Assembly: GCA_001704765.1 (NCBI GenBank)
Contig: MBFK01000093.1
Span: 125,955-189,954 of the forward strand
DNA length: 64,000 bases
Origin: Sinorhizobium shofinae
GTDB lineage: Bacteria; Pseudomonadota; Alphaproteobacteria; Rhizobiales; Rhizobiaceae
Reading direction: 5' to 3'
Program-made: the position numbers and the translations under genes
The notes under the pieces: model-generated
What the model was told of the DNA's origin: nothing
Database searches by the model: none
The model's input: only the letters and a program-made list of their open reading frames with translations
Shown: positions 42,352-53,206 of the stretch, in pieces
Layout of the letters: every line of letters begins with the position of its first letter
Numbering within the stretch: position 1 is the first letter of the stretch

Positions 42352-42686
42352 TGTCATGCTCCTTTGGTTTGCGGCTGCGGCCCGGGCAGGCAATCGAACG
42401 CATGACTCGTTGCGATTGTTGAGCCGGTCGGGCGAGCTCCGCTGTGGCCAGCACGGACCGTTTGCGGGTGGGGCCATCCGCAGCGAGGGGCGCTGGACTG
42501 TTTCGACTGGTTGGGGCGGCGTTTCCCCTTTCGTGCCGGTCCCGCGCCGTGCCAACGGTTACGAAACTGGACCGGAATGTGGCCGTTTCCATGGCGTAAG
42601 GCACTGAAAAATAATTAAAAATTGTTCATGTTTGGAGCTTGCAACGCGGCTGGCAAAACAGAAGCGCGCCGTAACCCGGCGTTGGT
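42352..42686. other. 335-bp intergenic region with an AT-rich patch
   Basis: Lies upstream of the 116-aa gene and downstream of the GNAT gene. There is an AT-rich patch at about 42604-42630 (AATAATTAAAAATTG), which could carry a promoter for the minus-strand 116-aa gene. I see no gene or riboswitch in it. Confidence 0.5.
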
Positions 42687-43223
42687 TCAGCCTGCCCTCG
42701 TCAGCCGCCGCTCGAACATGATCATCGGTCTGCCGTGATAGGTCGTGCGAAAGAATTCCTTGAAACCGTGCTTGAGCGCGACCCGGATCGAAGCCTCGTT
42801 GCCCGGCTCGATGATGCAGGTCTTTCTAAGTGCGGGAAACTCGCGGTCGCCCCAGGCAAGCGCGGCGGAGACGGCCTCCGTCGCAAGGCCGCGGCCATGG
42901 CTCTTTGGAGAAAGCGCCCAGCCCGTCTCCATCGTTCCCTCGAGCGACGGTGTAATCTGGCGGTGGGGATCATGAAAGCCGGCCTCGCCAATGAACGCAC
43001 CGCCCTCCTTCTCCTGGATCGCAAAGAAGCCGAAGCCGAAATAGTGCCACATCCCGACCTGGCGCAAAAAGCGCGTCCAGGATTGTTCGCGCGTGTAGGG
43101 AACGCCACCCACGTAACGTGTCACCTCCTCATCCGCGAAGAGCGCGCTGTAGGAGGGAAAATCGTCGCGCCGGTAGGGACGCAATAGAAGCCGCTCGGTC
43201 TCGATCACGGGCACACGATGCAT
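42687..43223 (-). CDS. GNAT-family N-acetyltransferase (RimJ/RimL-like)
   Basis: 178 aa from ATG 43223 with GGAG six bases upstream. ETERLLLRPYRRDDFPSYSALF opens the acetyltransferase_3 fold, and the acetyl-CoA loop is SHGRGLATEAVSAAL near residue 100. RimJ/RimL relatives acetylate ribosomal proteins or small amines; the substrate here cannot be told. It starts three bases after the cupin gene stop, so the two form an operon. Confidence 0.88.
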   Translation of the reverse strand: MHRVPVIETERLLLRPYRRDDFPSYSALFADEEVTRYVGGVPYTREQSWTRFLRQVGMWHYFGFGFFAIQEKEGGAFIGEAGFHDPHRQITPSLEGTMETGWALSPKSHGRGLATEAVSAALAWGDREFPALRKTCIIEPGNEASIRVALKHGFKEFFRTTYHGRPMIMFERRLTRAG

Positions 43224-43225
43224 TT

Positions 43226-43774
43226 TCACTCCGGTTTGGTTGATGTGGGAAGTGGAATTAGGTCCTGAGCATAACCTCCCGGCTCGCCGTCCCAATAGTC
43301 CGTCGCCGATCGAGCGCGGCCGATAAAGTCGAACGAAGCCTCGGCTGAGCCGGTCTGCCGAGTCCTAGCCAGGAATTTGCCGGAATCGGGATATTCGCAG
43401 ATCTCGGTCGCCGCCATCGTCGATATGGATAGATACTTGAGCGGCAGCGTTCCGGTGTTGATCAGGTGATGCGCCGTTTCGGGGCCGCCGGCTGGTGCGC
43501 CGAGCACGTCACCGGGCCCGACGGCGTACCGTTCGCCGCCGAAGCGGTATGTTCCCTCTCCCTCGAGAATGACGAACAATTCTTCCTCGACGTGGTGATT
43601 GTGAAAGGGGCAGCCGCACTTGCCGGGCGGAACCTCGCCATAGCTGATGCCGAGGTCCTTCAGGCCAAGATGCGCGCCGAACGAGGCGTCGCGCGATTCA
43701 AAGAAGGAGCCCTGGCGCCAGTGGTTGAGGTCGAGCTCGTTGAGACTGACAATCGGCTTGCGGACTTCCGTCAT
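43226..43774 (-). CDS. Cupin-domain protein
   Basis: 182 aa from ATG 43774 behind GGGAGG. One cupin barrel: motif 1 is CGCPFHNHHVEEELFVILEG with the metal-binding HNHH and Glu, and motif 2 is GDVLGAPAGGPETAHHLIN with the last His. The C-terminal ~60 residues are variable. Cupins of this kind include isomerases, dioxygenases and sugar-binding proteins; no catalytic role can be fixed. Operon with the GNAT gene. Confidence 0.86.
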   Translation of the reverse strand: MTEVRKPIVSLNELDLNHWRQGSFFESRDASFGAHLGLKDLGISYGEVPPGKCGCPFHNHHVEEELFVILEGEGTYRFGGERYAVGPGDVLGAPAGGPETAHHLINTGTLPLKYLSISTMAATEICEYPDSGKFLARTRQTGSAEASFDFIGRARSATDYWDGEPGGYAQDLIPLPTSTKPE

Positions 43775-44020
43775 GGCTTTCCTCCCGGCCGTGGCCGCTT
43801 TCGCAGAGCGAACAGCTTCGCCTTGTAGAATCGGCCCGCAACATACTTGAGGTTTTGAGGCTAGTATACGCCGCAACTGTCTTCGGGCGGCTTGGAACGG
43901 ACCGTGGCGCGGCAAATGGCCTCCGCATGGAGGAATTTGCTTGCCATTCTGCGCAGGCCGTGGTTTGACCGCCGCCTGCGCCGGCCAAGCCCGGCCCATA
44001 AAATTCAAGACAGGTGATCC

Positions 44021-44482
44021 ATGGCGAAGACCAAGCCCGTCCGCATCCTGATTGTGGAAGCGCGCTTCTATGACGATATGGCGGATGCAATGCTCGACGG
44101 AGCGAAACATGCGCTCGACGTAGCCGGCGCGACCTATGATATTGTCACGGTTCCTGGCGCACTCGAGATTCCCGCGGCAATCGCCATGGCGCTCGACGGC
44201 GCCGACGAAGGTGGTACCGATTACGACGGCTTCGTCGCGCTTGGCATGGTGATCCGCGGCGAGACCTATCATTTCGACATCGTCGCCAACGAGTCGGCGC
44301 GGGCCCTGATGGATCTTGCCGTAAGCGAGAGCCTGGCGCTCGGCAACGGCATCCTGACGGTGGAGAATGAGGAACAGGCGTGGGCGCGTGCCCGCCGGTC
44401 GGAAGGCGACAAAGGCGGCTTTGCCGCGCGTGCCGCGCTCACCATGATCGAACTGAAGAACAAGCTGGGTGCAGAAAAGTGA
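44021..44482 (+). CDS. ribH: 6,7-dimethyl-8-ribityllumazine synthase
   Basis: 153 aa lumazine synthase; makes the substrate of riboflavin synthase. [15 protein letters not shown] and [22 protein letters not shown] are the substrate-binding loops, the second with the catalytic His. It starts an operon with nusB (GTGA overlap). No FMN riboswitch is visible in the 246 bp upstream. Confidence 0.96.
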   Translation: MAKTKPVRILIVEARFYDDMADAMLDGAKHALDVAGATYDIVTVPGALEIPAAIAMALDGADEGGTDYDGFVALGMVIRGETYHFDIVANESARALMDLAVSESLALGNGILTVENEEQAWARARRSEGDKGGFAARAALTMIELKNKLGAEK

Positions 44483-44961
44483 CGAACACACCCTCGGATC
44501 AGCCGCTGAAGCAGGTCAACCAGCGCGGCGCCGCGCGCCTTGCGGCCGTTCAGGCGCTCTACCAGATGGAAATCGGCGGAACCGGCGTCCTCGAGATCGT
44601 TGCCGAATTCGAGGCGCATCGCCTTGGCCAGGAACTTGACGGCGAGACCTATCTGAAGGCGGATGCCTCCTGGTTCCGCTCGATTGTCTCCGGTGTCGTG
44701 CGCGACCAGCGCAAACTCGACCCGCTGATCGGATCGGCCCTTCAGGACGATTGGGCGCTTTCGCGGCTCGATTCCACCGTCCGCGCCATCCTGCGTGCTG
44801 GCACCTTCGAGTTGCTGGAGCGCAAGGACGTCCCGGTTCCGGTGATCGTTACCGAATATGTCGAGATCGCCAAGGCCTTCTTCGAGGACGAGGAGCCAAA
44901 GCTGGTCAACGCCGTCCTCGACCGGATCGCCAAACAGATCCGCGGCGAACGGCGGAAATAG
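44479..44961 (+). CDS. nusB: Transcription antitermination factor NusB
   Basis: 160 aa from the GTG that overlaps the ribH stop. NusB binds boxA RNA with S10 during rRNA antitermination. The helical NusB fold shows [19 protein letters not shown] at the start and [23 protein letters not shown] near the C-terminus. The ribH-nusB order is widespread. Seven bases on, an MFS gene begins. Confidence 0.95.
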   Translation: MTNTPSDQPLKQVNQRGAARLAAVQALYQMEIGGTGVLEIVAEFEAHRLGQELDGETYLKADASWFRSIVSGVVRDQRKLDPLIGSALQDDWALSRLDSTVRAILRAGTFELLERKDVPVPVIVTEYVEIAKAFFEDEEPKLVNAVLDRIAKQIRGERRK

Positions 44962-44967
44962 CCCCTC

Positions 44968-46197
44968 ATGCTTGTTGCGGCTGCGCAAGACATCGGAACG
45001 GTTCTTCGCGAGGCCCGCCGCAATGTCCTTATGCTGACTGTCGCTCAGGCGCTGCTCGGCGTGGTCGGGCCGATCAGCTTTGCCGTCGGCGGGGTTGCCG
45101 GCCATCAATTGCTCGGCGACGACAAGTCGCTCGCGACCGTGCCTCTTTTTGCCTACAATGTTGGCATGGCGCTTGGCGTCATCCTGGTGGCGGCGCTGTC
45201 GCGGTTGGTCGGACGGCGCTTTGCGTTCATGGTCGGCGCGACGATTGCCGCGATCGGCGGCATGATCACTGCGGCGGCCCTTTTCCGGGAGAGTTTCTGG
45301 GTGTTCGCAGCCGGTCAGGCCGTTCTCGGGTCCTCGAACGGCTTTACCCAGAAGCTACGTTTCGCCGCCGCGGATGCATCGCCTTCCTTCTACAAGGCGA
45401 GGGCGATTTCCTGGATTCTCGGTGGCGGCATCGTCTCGGCGGTCCTTGGGCCCCAGATCGTCATCTTCGCCGGCGATTACTTCGCACCCGTATGGTTCGC
45501 CGGCGCTTTCGTCGCTCTGATACCCGTCTGCCTCTTCGCCCTTTTCTTCTTTATGCCCTTGCGGCTGCCGCAAGCCACGACGGCGTCGTCAGTGCATGCG
45601 GCGCCTCCCGCTAGGTCGCTGCGTGAGATTGCCGGTAGCCAGCGCTTTCTGACCGGAATGGTCTGCGGCATCTCCTCCTATGCGCTGATGACCTTCATGA
45701 TGACAGGCGCCCCGGTTGCCATGGTCGTCGGCTGCGGTTTTTCGAGCGATCTCGCGACGCTCGGGATCCAGTGGCACGTGCTTGCCATGTTCGCTCCGAG
45801 CTTCGCCACCGGCTGGCTGATAAGCCGCCTCGGCGCGGAGCGCGTCGTCGCCTGTGGCCTTATGCTGCTCATGGGCTGTGCCGCCGTCGCGCATCTTGGC
45901 GTTGCGCTCTGGAATTTCTGGGGCGCGCTCGTTCTCCTCGGGCTCGGCTGGAACTTCGGCTTCATCGGCGCGACGGCAATTGTCGCCCAGAGCTACCGCC
46001 CGCACGAGGCGGACAAGGTCCAGGGCTTACATGACGTGGCGCTGTTTTCCATTGTCGCCGGCTCATCCTTCGCCTCCGGCAAGGTTCTGGCCGCATATGG
46101 CTGGGACATGCTCAACGCCGTCGTCTGGCCTGTAGCCGGCGTTTGCCTTGTGCTCCTCATTCTCCTGATGCGTGCAAGCAAGCAAGCTGCAGCCTGA
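44968..46197 (+). CDS. MFS transporter
   Basis: 409 aa, 12 hydrophobic segments in the two-half MFS layout. It starts six bases after nusB, so it is co-transcribed with ribH-nusB. Helix 4-5 carries a conserved GQAVLGSSNGFTQKLRFAAAD segment typical of YnfM/ArsJ-neighbour type facilitators of rhizobia. A link to riboflavin transport is tempting from position but has no sequence support. Confidence 0.87.
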   Translation: MLVAAAQDIGTVLREARRNVLMLTVAQALLGVVGPISFAVGGVAGHQLLGDDKSLATVPLFAYNVGMALGVILVAALSRLVGRRFAFMVGATIAAIGGMITAAALFRESFWVFAAGQAVLGSSNGFTQKLRFAAADASPSFYKARAISWILGGGIVSAVLGPQIVIFAGDYFAPVWFAGAFVALIPVCLFALFFFMPLRLPQATTASSVHAAPPARSLREIAGSQRFLTGMVCGISSYALMTFMMTGAPVAMVVGCGFSSDLATLGIQWHVLAMFAPSFATGWLISRLGAERVVACGLMLLMGCAAVAHLGVALWNFWGALVLLGLGWNFGFIGATAIVAQSYRPHEADKVQGLHDVALFSIVAGSSFASGKVLAAYGWDMLNAVVWPVAGVCLVLLILLMRASKQAAA

Positions 46198-46400
46198 AGT
46201 CGCCCTCGCTTTCCTAACAAAACGTGACTGCCAGGGCCTGGCGTTCCGGCATTTTCAGGGGCTTGACGATCCACATTCGCAACCGCACTCTGGCCGCGCC
46301 GTGAGGGCATTCCGCTTGAGGAGGCGGTATGCGATTCGCGGGACAGAGGGGCCTGCGGCAGGGAGTTGAGGCCGCGGGTTTAAACGGAGGAAAGTGCGAA

Positions 46401-48536
46401 ATGACCATACTTTTGGGCGTTATCGCATGCGGGTTGCTTTCGGTGGCCTATGCCATCTGGGCGACACAGTCGGTGCTGGCCGCCGACCAGGGGAATGCCC
46501 GCATGCAGGAGATCGCAGGTTTTATCAGAGAGGGGGCGCAGGCCTACCTCACGCGTCAGTACACAACCATTGCCATCGTCGGTGTCGTCGTCTTCTTCGC
46601 CGCATGGGGTCTGCTCTCGAGTGCGGCCGCCGTTGGATTCCTGATCGGCGCGGTGCTCTCGGGTTCGGCCGGCTTCATCGGCATGCATGTTTCGGTCAGG
46701 GCCAATGTCCGCACGGCCCAGGCCGCATCGGTCAGCCTTGCCTCCGGTCTCGACATCGCTTTCAAATCCGGTGCAATCACCGGCCTTCTGGTGGCCGGCC
46801 TCGCGCTCCTGGGTGTCTCGGTCTATTACTTCATACTCACCGTCGGCCTCGGCCATGAACCGGCCGCGCGCGAGGTCATCGATGCGCTCGTCGCACTCGG
46901 CTTCGGCGCCTCGCTGATCTCGATCTTCGCCCGCCTGGGCGGCGGCATCTTTACCAAGGGCGCCGATGTCGGCGGTGACCTCGTCGGCAAGGTGGAAGCA
47001 GGCATTCCGGAAGACGATCCGCGCAACCCGGCGACGATCGCCGACAATGTCGGCGACAATGTCGGCGACTGCGCCGGCATGGCGGCGGACCTCTTCGAGA
47101 CCTATGCGGTCTCCGTGGTGGCAACTATGGTGCTCGCATCGATCTTTTTCGCTGGTGCGCCGATACTCGCGACCGTCATGGTCTACCCGCTTGCGATCTG
47201 CGCTGCCTGCATCATCACCTCGATCATCGGGACCTTCTTCGTCAAGCTCGGCACCAATGGTTCGATCATGGGGGCGCTCTATCGAGGACTGATCGTTACG
47301 GGCGCACTTTCGATCTTCGGAATCGGCGCGGCGACGTCGCTGACGATCGGCTGGGGTCCGATTGGCACTGTGGCGGGCCAGGAGGTCACCGGCTGGGCCC
47401 TGTTCGCATGCGGCATCATCGGCCTCGTCGTCACCGCGCTTATAGTCGTGATCACCGAATATTATACGGGCACGAACAAGCGGCCGGTGAACTCGATCGC
47501 GCAGGCCTCCGTCACCGGTCACGGCACCAACGTGATTCAGGGCCTCGCCGTGTCGCTCGAATCGACCGCCTTGCCGGCGATCGTCATCGTCGGCGGCATC
47601 ATCACGACCTATCAGTTCGCCGGTCTTTTCGGCACCGCGATCGCCGTCACCGCCATGTTGGGTCTCGCCGGCATGATCGTGGCGCTCGATGCCTTCGGCC
47701 CGGTCACCGACAATGCCGGCGGCATTGCCGAGATGTCGCACCTGCCGCCCGAGGTACGCAAGTCGACCGACGCCCTGGATGCAGTGGGCAACACAACGAA
47801 GGCTGTCACCAAGGGCTACGCGATCGGCTCCGCGGGGCTCGGTGCACTTGTGCTGTTCGCGGCCTATTCCAACGACCTCGCTTATTTCGCCGCGAATGGT
47901 GATAAGCATCCCTACTTCGCCGACGTGGGCACGATCTCGTTCGATCTTTCAAACCCCTATGTCGTCGCTGGCCTGATCTTCGGCGGTCTCATTCCCTATC
48001 TCTTCGGCGGCATTGCCATGACCGCCGTCGGAAGGGCTGGGGGGGCCGTGGTCGAGGAAGTGCGCCGTCAGTTCAAGGAAAAGCCGGGCATCATGGAAGG
48101 CAAGGAACGGCCGGACTATGGCCGCGCCGTCGACATGCTGACCAAGGCGGCGATCCGCGAGATGATCGTTCCCTCGCTCTTGCCGGTCCTCGCACCGATC
48201 GTCGTCTATTTCGGCGTGCTAATGATTTCCGGGTCGAAGGCCTCGGCCTTTGCGGCACTTGGCGCCTCGCTCCTGGGCGTCATCGTCAACGGCCTGTTCG
48301 TGGCTATCTCGATGACCTCCGGCGGAGGCGCCTGGGACAATGCGAAGAAGAGCTTCGAGGACGGTTTCGTCGACAAGGACGGCACGCGCCACATGAAAGG
48401 CTCGGAGGCGCACAAGGCTTCGATCACGGGCGACACGGTCGGCGATCCTTACAAGGATACGGCTGGTCCGGCCGTCAATCCGGCGATCAAGATCACCAAT
48501 ATCGTGGCGTTGTTGTTGTTGGCCGTACTCGCCTGA
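46401..48536 (+). CDS. hppA: Membrane-bound proton-pumping pyrophosphatase, K+-independent type
   Basis: 711 aa from ATG 46401 behind GGAGGAAA. About 16 hydrophobic segments. The pyrophosphate site is seen in [20 protein letters not shown] and [20 protein letters not shown], with further Asp motifs near residue 440 and at the C-terminus ([14 protein letters not shown]). Lys467 in [10 protein letters not shown] marks the K+-independent class, which needs no potassium and pumps H+. In rhizobia it lies in acidocalcisome-like membranes, linking it to the polyphosphate genes upstream only by theme. Confidence 0.97.
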   Translation: MTILLGVIACGLLSVAYAIWATQSVLAADQGNARMQEIAGFIREGAQAYLTRQYTTIAIVGVVVFFAAWGLLSSAAAVGFLIGAVLSGSAGFIGMHVSVRANVRTAQAASVSLASGLDIAFKSGAITGLLVAGLALLGVSVYYFILTVGLGHEPAAREVIDALVALGFGASLISIFARLGGGIFTKGADVGGDLVGKVEAGIPEDDPRNPATIADNVGDNVGDCAGMAADLFETYAVSVVATMVLASIFFAGAPILATVMVYPLAICAACIITSIIGTFFVKLGTNGSIMGALYRGLIVTGALSIFGIGAATSLTIGWGPIGTVAGQEVTGWALFACGIIGLVVTALIVVITEYYTGTNKRPVNSIAQASVTGHGTNVIQGLAVSLESTALPAIVIVGGIITTYQFAGLFGTAIAVTAMLGLAGMIVALDAFGPVTDNAGGIAEMSHLPPEVRKSTDALDAVGNTTKAVTKGYAIGSAGLGALVLFAAYSNDLAYFAANGDKHPYFADVGTISFDLSNPYVVAGLIFGGLIPYLFGGIAMTAVGRAGGAVVEEVRRQFKEKPGIMEGKERPDYGRAVDMLTKAAIREMIVPSLLPVLAPIVVYFGVLMISGSKASAFAALGASLLGVIVNGLFVAISMTSGGGAWDNAKKSFEDGFVDKDGTRHMKGSEAHKASITGDTVGDPYKDTAGPAVNPAIKITNIVALLLLAVLA

Positions 48537-48554
48537 CCACAAGCCTTGAAAAGC

Positions 48555-48591
48555 AAAAGGCCCGCGGAACCTGGTTCCGCGGGCCTTTTTT
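48555..48591. terminator. Strong bidirectional Rho-independent terminator
   Basis: Sixteen-bp perfect stem AAAAGGCCCGCGGAAC/GTTCCGCGGGCCTTTT with a 3-base loop, T-rich on both sides, between hppA and the convergent BamE-like gene. Confidence 0.95.
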
Positions 48592-48605
48592 GTATTGGGG
48601 ACTAT

Positions 48606-49112
48606 TTACTTGCCGAAGTCCTTGAACAGGTTTCGTGCCGCGGCCTGCCCGGCGCCGGGGCCGGTCAGGAGTTGACCGAGGAAGCTTGTTTCCTTGCCGC
48701 CGGTCGGCGTCGTGCGCGACAGCATGTCGAAGACCTTGCCGTCCTTCATCGTATAGTGCGCAAGTTGGCTGACGACCCCTTCCTTGTCGAAATAGACGGC
48801 GAGGATCGACTGGTCGATCAGCTTCGGCTTCATGAAGGCGACCGGGCGCCGACGCTTCTGCGAGATGTAGTAGAACACCTCGTTGTCGAAAGTCGCCGTC
48901 GTCGAGGGCGTGCCGAGCGAGAGCAGCACCTGTTCGCGGCTCGACCCGACGGGAACCAGATTGAGCGTTTCCTGATCGACGACATAACCCTGGTGCAAGA
49001 CTTCGCCGACATTTGCCGCCTGGCAGCCGGCAACCACTGCGGTGCAAAGGGAAGCCACGACCACGGCACGGCCAAGAACTTTCAGGTTTGATGTCAGATA
49101 CCGCTTCGTCAA
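48606..49112 (-). CDS. bamE: BamE/SmpA-OmlA-like outer membrane lipoprotein
   Basis: 168 aa from TTG 49112, which has GGGGAG six bases upstream; the ATGs further up (49142) lack a ribosome site. A lipoprotein signal ends at VVAGC. The SmpA/OmlA domain follows: VPVGSSREQVLLSLGTPSTTATFDNEVFYYISQK. BamE is a small lipoprotein of the outer membrane protein assembly (BAM) complex. The C-terminal 55 residues are Gly/Ala-rich and typical of rhizobial members. It diverges from the chaperone gene at 49251. Confidence 0.9.
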   Translation of the reverse strand: MTKRYLTSNLKVLGRAVVVASLCTAVVAGCQAANVGEVLHQGYVVDQETLNLVPVGSSREQVLLSLGTPSTTATFDNEVFYYISQKRRRPVAFMKPKLIDQSILAVYFDKEGVVSQLAHYTMKDGKVFDMLSRTTPTGGKETSFLGQLLTGPGAGQAAARNLFKDFGK

Positions 49113-49250
49113 CGACTGCTCCCCTTGGAGTAACGATGGCATATGCGCCATTGCAATTCGTGCCTGCTTCGGTAAACCAGCTTCGGCTATCATGCAACAA
49201 CGTCATGGGCGCACGCCCACAATTCGAGAAAGCCACGGCTGGGCTTTGCT

Positions 49251-49790
49251 ATGATTTTTGGACTGTTCAAGAGAAAAAGCGGCAATATTGCGATTGTAGA
49301 GCGCCAGTATGCGCTTCTGACCGCGGCGGCGCGTCAGCCGTTTCTCTATACCGACCTCGATGTGCCCGATACGGTGATGGGACGTTTCGAGATGTTGTCG
49401 GCGATCCTGATTCTCTATTTCCGACGCACCCGGGCCTCGGCACGCACCGGCCAGGAAATCGCGCAGGAGATCGTCGATGCCTTCTTCGAGGATGTCGACC
49501 ACTCGATCCGCGAGCTTGGCGTCGGCGACGTCAGCGTTCCGAAGAAGATGAAGAAGTTCGCCGGCATGTTCTATGGCCGGCTGGAGTCCTATGCGGCGGC
49601 GCTCGAGAAGGGCGACAGGCAGTCGCTTGCCGACGCGCTGCGGCGCAATTTTCATCCGCAGCAGGAAGACGCGCCGGCGATGGTAGGCTTGGCACGCTAC
49701 CTGCTTTCGGTCGAAGCCGGGTTGGCGGAAGTCCCGGAAGACGCGGTCGAAACGGGACAGTTGCGCGTTCCACCGGCAGGGAGCCAATAG
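49251..49790 (+). CDS. Ubiquinol-cytochrome c chaperone (CBP3-like)
   Basis: 179 aa of the CBP3/UQCC family: AARQPFLYTDLDVPDTVMGRFEML and ILYFRRTR...GQEIAQEIVDAFFEDVDHSIRELGVGD, VPKKMKKFAGMFYGR. Eukaryotic Cbp3 helps make and assemble cytochrome b of the bc1 complex. Bacterial members are thought to do the same. No petABC genes are in the window. It sits before yceD and plsX in the order usual for rhizobia. Confidence 0.88.
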   Translation: MIFGLFKRKSGNIAIVERQYALLTAAARQPFLYTDLDVPDTVMGRFEMLSAILILYFRRTRASARTGQEIAQEIVDAFFEDVDHSIRELGVGDVSVPKKMKKFAGMFYGRLESYAAALEKGDRQSLADALRRNFHPQQEDAPAMVGLARYLLSVEAGLAEVPEDAVETGQLRVPPAGSQ

Positions 49791-49858
49791 GCGCGAGGCA
49801 ACGCGGCGGCATCTGCACATCGGTAAAGGCGCGCGGCGCTGCAGGAAGGATCTTTGTC

Positions 49859-50410
49859 ATGAAGCACGAAAGCAAACCGGCATTTTCCTACCCGGTAAAG
49901 GTAGGGCATATGTCGGCCAATCCGGTCGGCGTGCATTTGTCCGCCAACGAGGCCGAGCGGCGGGCGCTTGCTGCACTTTGGAAGGTCAATGAGGTCCGCT
50001 CGCTTGTCGCCGACCTGCAGATCGGGCGTTGGAAGAAAGACGGCGTCAAGATCAAGGGCGAGGTGCATGCGCAGCTCGTCCAGACCTGCGTCGTCACGCT
50101 GGACCCGGTCGAGGCGGAGATTTCCGAGCCGATCGAGGCGATCTTCGTGCCGGAGGGCTCCCGCCTGGCGCGGCAAGCCGACAACGACGGCGGCGAAATG
50201 ATCCTCGATCCGAGCGGACCGGACATTCCCGATACCTTTTCCGGCGACACGATCGACGTGGGCGTGGTCGTCAGCGAGCTTGTGGCGCTTGCGATCGATC
50301 CCTATCCCCGCAAGGAGGGCGCGGTCTTTGGCGAGCGCATCGAAAGCTCGGCGGCGGAGGACAAGCGGCCCAACCCGTTCGCGGTCCTGAAGGATTTGAA
50401 AAAGGATTGA
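49859..50410 (+). CDS. yceD: YceD/DUF177 family protein (23S rRNA accumulation)
   Basis: 183 aa from ATG 49859, with AGGAAGGA upstream. DUF177 motif: KIKGEVHAQLVQTCVVTLDPVEAEI and the late DVGVVVSELVALAIDPYPRK. In E. coli YceD is needed for normal 23S rRNA levels and precedes rpmF-plsX. Here rpmF is missing between yceD and plsX, as is common in alphaproteobacteria. Confidence 0.9.
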   Translation: MKHESKPAFSYPVKVGHMSANPVGVHLSANEAERRALAALWKVNEVRSLVADLQIGRWKKDGVKIKGEVHAQLVQTCVVTLDPVEAEISEPIEAIFVPEGSRLARQADNDGGEMILDPSGPDIPDTFSGDTIDVGVVVSELVALAIDPYPRKEGAVFGERIESSAAEDKRPNPFAVLKDLKKD

Positions 50411-50608
50411 AACGGAGTCGGCCGGGCTTACAATTCGGTTGTCACGCAGACGAAAAGCAGTATTTTGGCCCGACTCCAGCCGAGGGGGCCGTTGTGCCGA
50501 CACGCTGCATGCTGGCCCAAGTGTCAGAAGGAAGGACGGATCGCCGCTGCGTGAAGATTGCGCAGGGGCGGGATGCGTCGCGTGGCGGGAAAAAGGGATA
50601 AGACACGC

Positions 50609-51652
50609 GTGGTCAGAATTTCACTTGACGTTATGGGAGGCGACTATGGTCCGGAGGTCGTCATCCCGGGCGCAGCCAGGGCGCTCGAACGTCACCCGGA
50701 CATAAAGTTCGTCCTGTTCGGCCAGGAAGCGCGCTGCGCCGAACTGCTGGCCAAGTACCCGAAGCTTCAGGCAAGCAGCACCTTTCACGATTGCGAGATC
50801 GCCGTCGGCATGGATGAGAAGCCCAGCCAGGCGCTGCGGCGCGGGCGCGGCAAGTCGAGCATGTGGAAGGCGATCGACGCCATCAATGCCGACGAAGCGG
50901 ATGTGGTGGTCTCGGCGGGCAATACGGGCGCGCTGATGGCCATGTCGGTCTTCTGTCTTCGCACCATGCGGGGCATTCAGCGTCCGGCGATCGCGGCCAT
51001 CTGGCCGACGCTCAAGGGCGAGAGTATCGTGCTCGATGTCGGCGCGACGATCGGCGCGGACGCGCAGCAGCTCATGGATTTCGCGCTGATGGGCGGCGCA
51101 ATGGCCCGTGCCCTCTTCGAGGTCGAGCGTCCGTCGGTTGGATTGCTTAACGTCGGCGTCGAGGAGATCAAGGGCCAGGAAGAGGTCAAGGAGGCCGGCC
51201 GTCTCATCCGCGAGGCCAATATCGAGGGGATCGATTATTACGGTTTCGTCGAGGGCGACGACATCGGCCGCGGCACCGTCGACGTCGTCGTCACCGAAGG
51301 CTTTTCCGGCAATATCGCGCTGAAGGCGGCCGAGGGCACCGCTCGCCAGATCGCCGAATACCTGCGTGCGGCCATGTCGCGCACCCTTCTTGCGAAGATC
51401 GGCTATATCTTCGCCAAGGGCGCCTTCGACCGGCTGCGCGAGAAGATGGATCCGCGCAAGGTCAATGGCGGCGTGTTCCTCGGGCTCAACGGCGTGGTCA
51501 TCAAGAGCCACGGCGGCACGGATGCGGAAGGCTTCGCCGCCGCGATCGACGTCGGCTACGATATGGTGAAGAACGGCCTGAAGGCCAAGATCGAGGCCGA
51601 CCTGGCCCGTTATCACGGCGCCGAGCCGACCGAAGCCCTGCCGCCGGCATGA
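50609..51652 (+). CDS. plsX: Phosphate acyltransferase PlsX
   Basis: 347 aa from GTG 50609 ([18 protein letters not shown]); an ATG at 50573 would add 12 residues less typical of the family. PlsX makes acyl-phosphate from acyl-ACP for phosphatidic acid synthesis. [15 protein letters not shown] and [18 protein letters not shown] are core motifs. It is 18 bp before fabH in the usual plsX-fabH-ihfA order. Confidence 0.94.
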   Translation: MVRISLDVMGGDYGPEVVIPGAARALERHPDIKFVLFGQEARCAELLAKYPKLQASSTFHDCEIAVGMDEKPSQALRRGRGKSSMWKAIDAINADEADVVVSAGNTGALMAMSVFCLRTMRGIQRPAIAAIWPTLKGESIVLDVGATIGADAQQLMDFALMGGAMARALFEVERPSVGLLNVGVEEIKGQEEVKEAGRLIREANIEGIDYYGFVEGDDIGRGTVDVVVTEGFSGNIALKAAEGTARQIAEYLRAAMSRTLLAKIGYIFAKGAFDRLREKMDPRKVNGGVFLGLNGVVIKSHGGTDAEGFAAAIDVGYDMVKNGLKAKIEADLARYHGAEPTEALPPA

Positions 51653-51670
51653 TTGAAGAGGTTTGATTAG

Positions 51671-52642
51671 ATGATCCGTTCTGTCGTTCGCGGCTTCGGT
51701 GCAGCGCTGCCGAAGCGAGTGATGACCAATAAGGAAATGGAATCCAAGGTCGACACGTCCGACGAATGGATCGTGCAGCGGACCGGCATTCGCCAGCGCC
51801 ACATCGCCGGCGAGGGCGAGACGACTGCCTCGCTCGGCGAGGGGGCGGCGCGCGCGGCGCTCGAGAGGGCCGGCCTGACAGCCGATGATCTCGACCTGAT
51901 CATCGTTGCGACCTCGACACCCGACAACACCTTCCCGGCGACGGCGGTCAACATCCAGAACCGCCTCGGCATGCGTCATGGGGCCGCCTTCGACCTGCAG
52001 GCGGTCTGTTCCGGCTTCGTCTATGCGGTCGCCACGGCGGATGCCTATATTCGCGGCGGTCTCGCCAAGTGCGCCCTGGTAATCGGCGCCGAGACCTTCT
52101 CGCGCATTCTCGACTGGTCGGACCGCACGACCTGCGTGCTCTTCGGTGACGGCGCCGGTGCCATCATTCTCGAGGCACAGAAGGGCGAAGGCACCAACGC
52201 CGATCGCGGCGTGCTGACGGCGCAATTGCGGTCCGACGGCATTCATGGGGACAAGCTCTATGTCGACGGCGGCCCCTCGACGACCGGCACGGTCGGCCAC
52301 CTGCGCATGGAGGGTCGCGAGGTCTTCAAGCACGCCGTCGGCATGATCACCGACGTGATCGAGGCGGCATTCGAAGCGACGGGAACGTCGGCGGGCGACG
52401 TCGACTGGCTGGTTCCGCACCAGGCCAATCGCCGCATCATCGACGGTTCCGCAAAGAAGCTGGGCATTCCGAACGAAAAGGTTGTCGTGACCGTCGATCT
52501 GCATGGCAACACGTCCGCCGCTTCGATTCCGCTCGCGCTCGAGGCCGCCGCCTCCGACGGGCGTATCAAGAAGGGTGACCTCGTGATGCTCGAAGCCATG
52601 GGCGGTGGCTTCACCTGGGGTTCCGTTCTCATCCGCTGGTAA
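51671..52642 (+). CDS. fabH: Beta-ketoacyl-ACP synthase III
   Basis: 323 aa; starts fatty acid synthesis by condensing acetyl-CoA with malonyl-ACP. The catalytic triad is intact: Cys113 in [11 protein letters not shown], His250 in VPHQANRRI and Asn280 in [13 protein letters not shown]. The C-terminal [13 protein letters not shown] is diagnostic. Together with plsX it controls entry into lipid synthesis. Confidence 0.97.
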   Translation: MIRSVVRGFGAALPKRVMTNKEMESKVDTSDEWIVQRTGIRQRHIAGEGETTASLGEGAARAALERAGLTADDLDLIIVATSTPDNTFPATAVNIQNRLGMRHGAAFDLQAVCSGFVYAVATADAYIRGGLAKCALVIGAETFSRILDWSDRTTCVLFGDGAGAIILEAQKGEGTNADRGVLTAQLRSDGIHGDKLYVDGGPSTTGTVGHLRMEGREVFKHAVGMITDVIEAAFEATGTSAGDVDWLVPHQANRRIIDGSAKKLGIPNEKVVVTVDLHGNTSAASIPLALEAAASDGRIKKGDLVMLEAMGGGFTWGSVLIRW

Positions 52643-52732
52643 AAAAATGAATGACGGCAGGCGCTTGACCGAAAAAGGCAAGGGCAATAGTCTTCAATCG
52701 CTGATCGGCGTGCCAGACATCGGTGGGGGAAG

Positions 52733-53071
52733 ATGAGCGGAAAAACAGTAACGCGAGCAGACTTGGCTGAGTCGGTATTTCGCAAGGTCGGTTTGTCTCG
52801 GACGGAGTCTGCCGAGCTAGTGGAGACCGTTATCGACGAGATCTGCAACGCAATTGTGCGTGGCGAGAGCGTCAAACTGTCTTCTTTCGCAACCTTCCAG
52901 GTGCGCGACAAGAACGAGCGCATCGGGCGAAATCCCAAGACGGGCGAGGAGGTGCCGATCTCGCCGCGACGGGTGATGACATTCAAGGCGTCCAACGTGC
53001 TGAAGCAGCGGGTCTTGAAGGCGCATCTCAGCCGAAGGGCCAAGCAGAAGCAGGCCGGAACAGCCTCCTGA
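52733..53071 (+). CDS. ihfA: Integration host factor alpha subunit
   Basis: 112 aa bacterial DNA-bending protein: [47 protein letters not shown] (the arm with its proline-tipped loop) and [17 protein letters not shown]. It pairs with IHF-beta and bends specific DNA sites, including those of RpoN promoters. The C-terminal 12 residues are basic. It lies 90 bp after fabH. Confidence 0.96.
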   Translation: MSGKTVTRADLAESVFRKVGLSRTESAELVETVIDEICNAIVRGESVKLSSFATFQVRDKNERIGRNPKTGEEVPISPRRVMTFKASNVLKQRVLKAHLSRRAKQKQAGTAS

Positions 53072-53206
53072 GGCCCGGCCGTAACCACAAATGTGGTTGA
53101 AAACCCATCCATAAGCCATTGAAATGGGCCTGATTCGTGCGATCATCGCGCAACGATCCAGTCATTGCGGCTCCTAGATTCGCATGAACATGGAAATGGG
53201 GACGAC

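Noticed and set aside
43775-44020. FMN riboswitch upstream of ribH
   Set aside because: The conserved RFN core sequences are not present in the 246 bp.
49013-49858. Extension of the yceD frame upstream
   Set aside because: It covers the cytochrome chaperone gene in a different frame; ATG 49859 has AGGAAGGA and the normal family length.
50621-52687. 688-codon open frame opposite plsX and fabH
   Set aside because: Spans two certain genes and their gap on the other strand; no motif or ribosome site.
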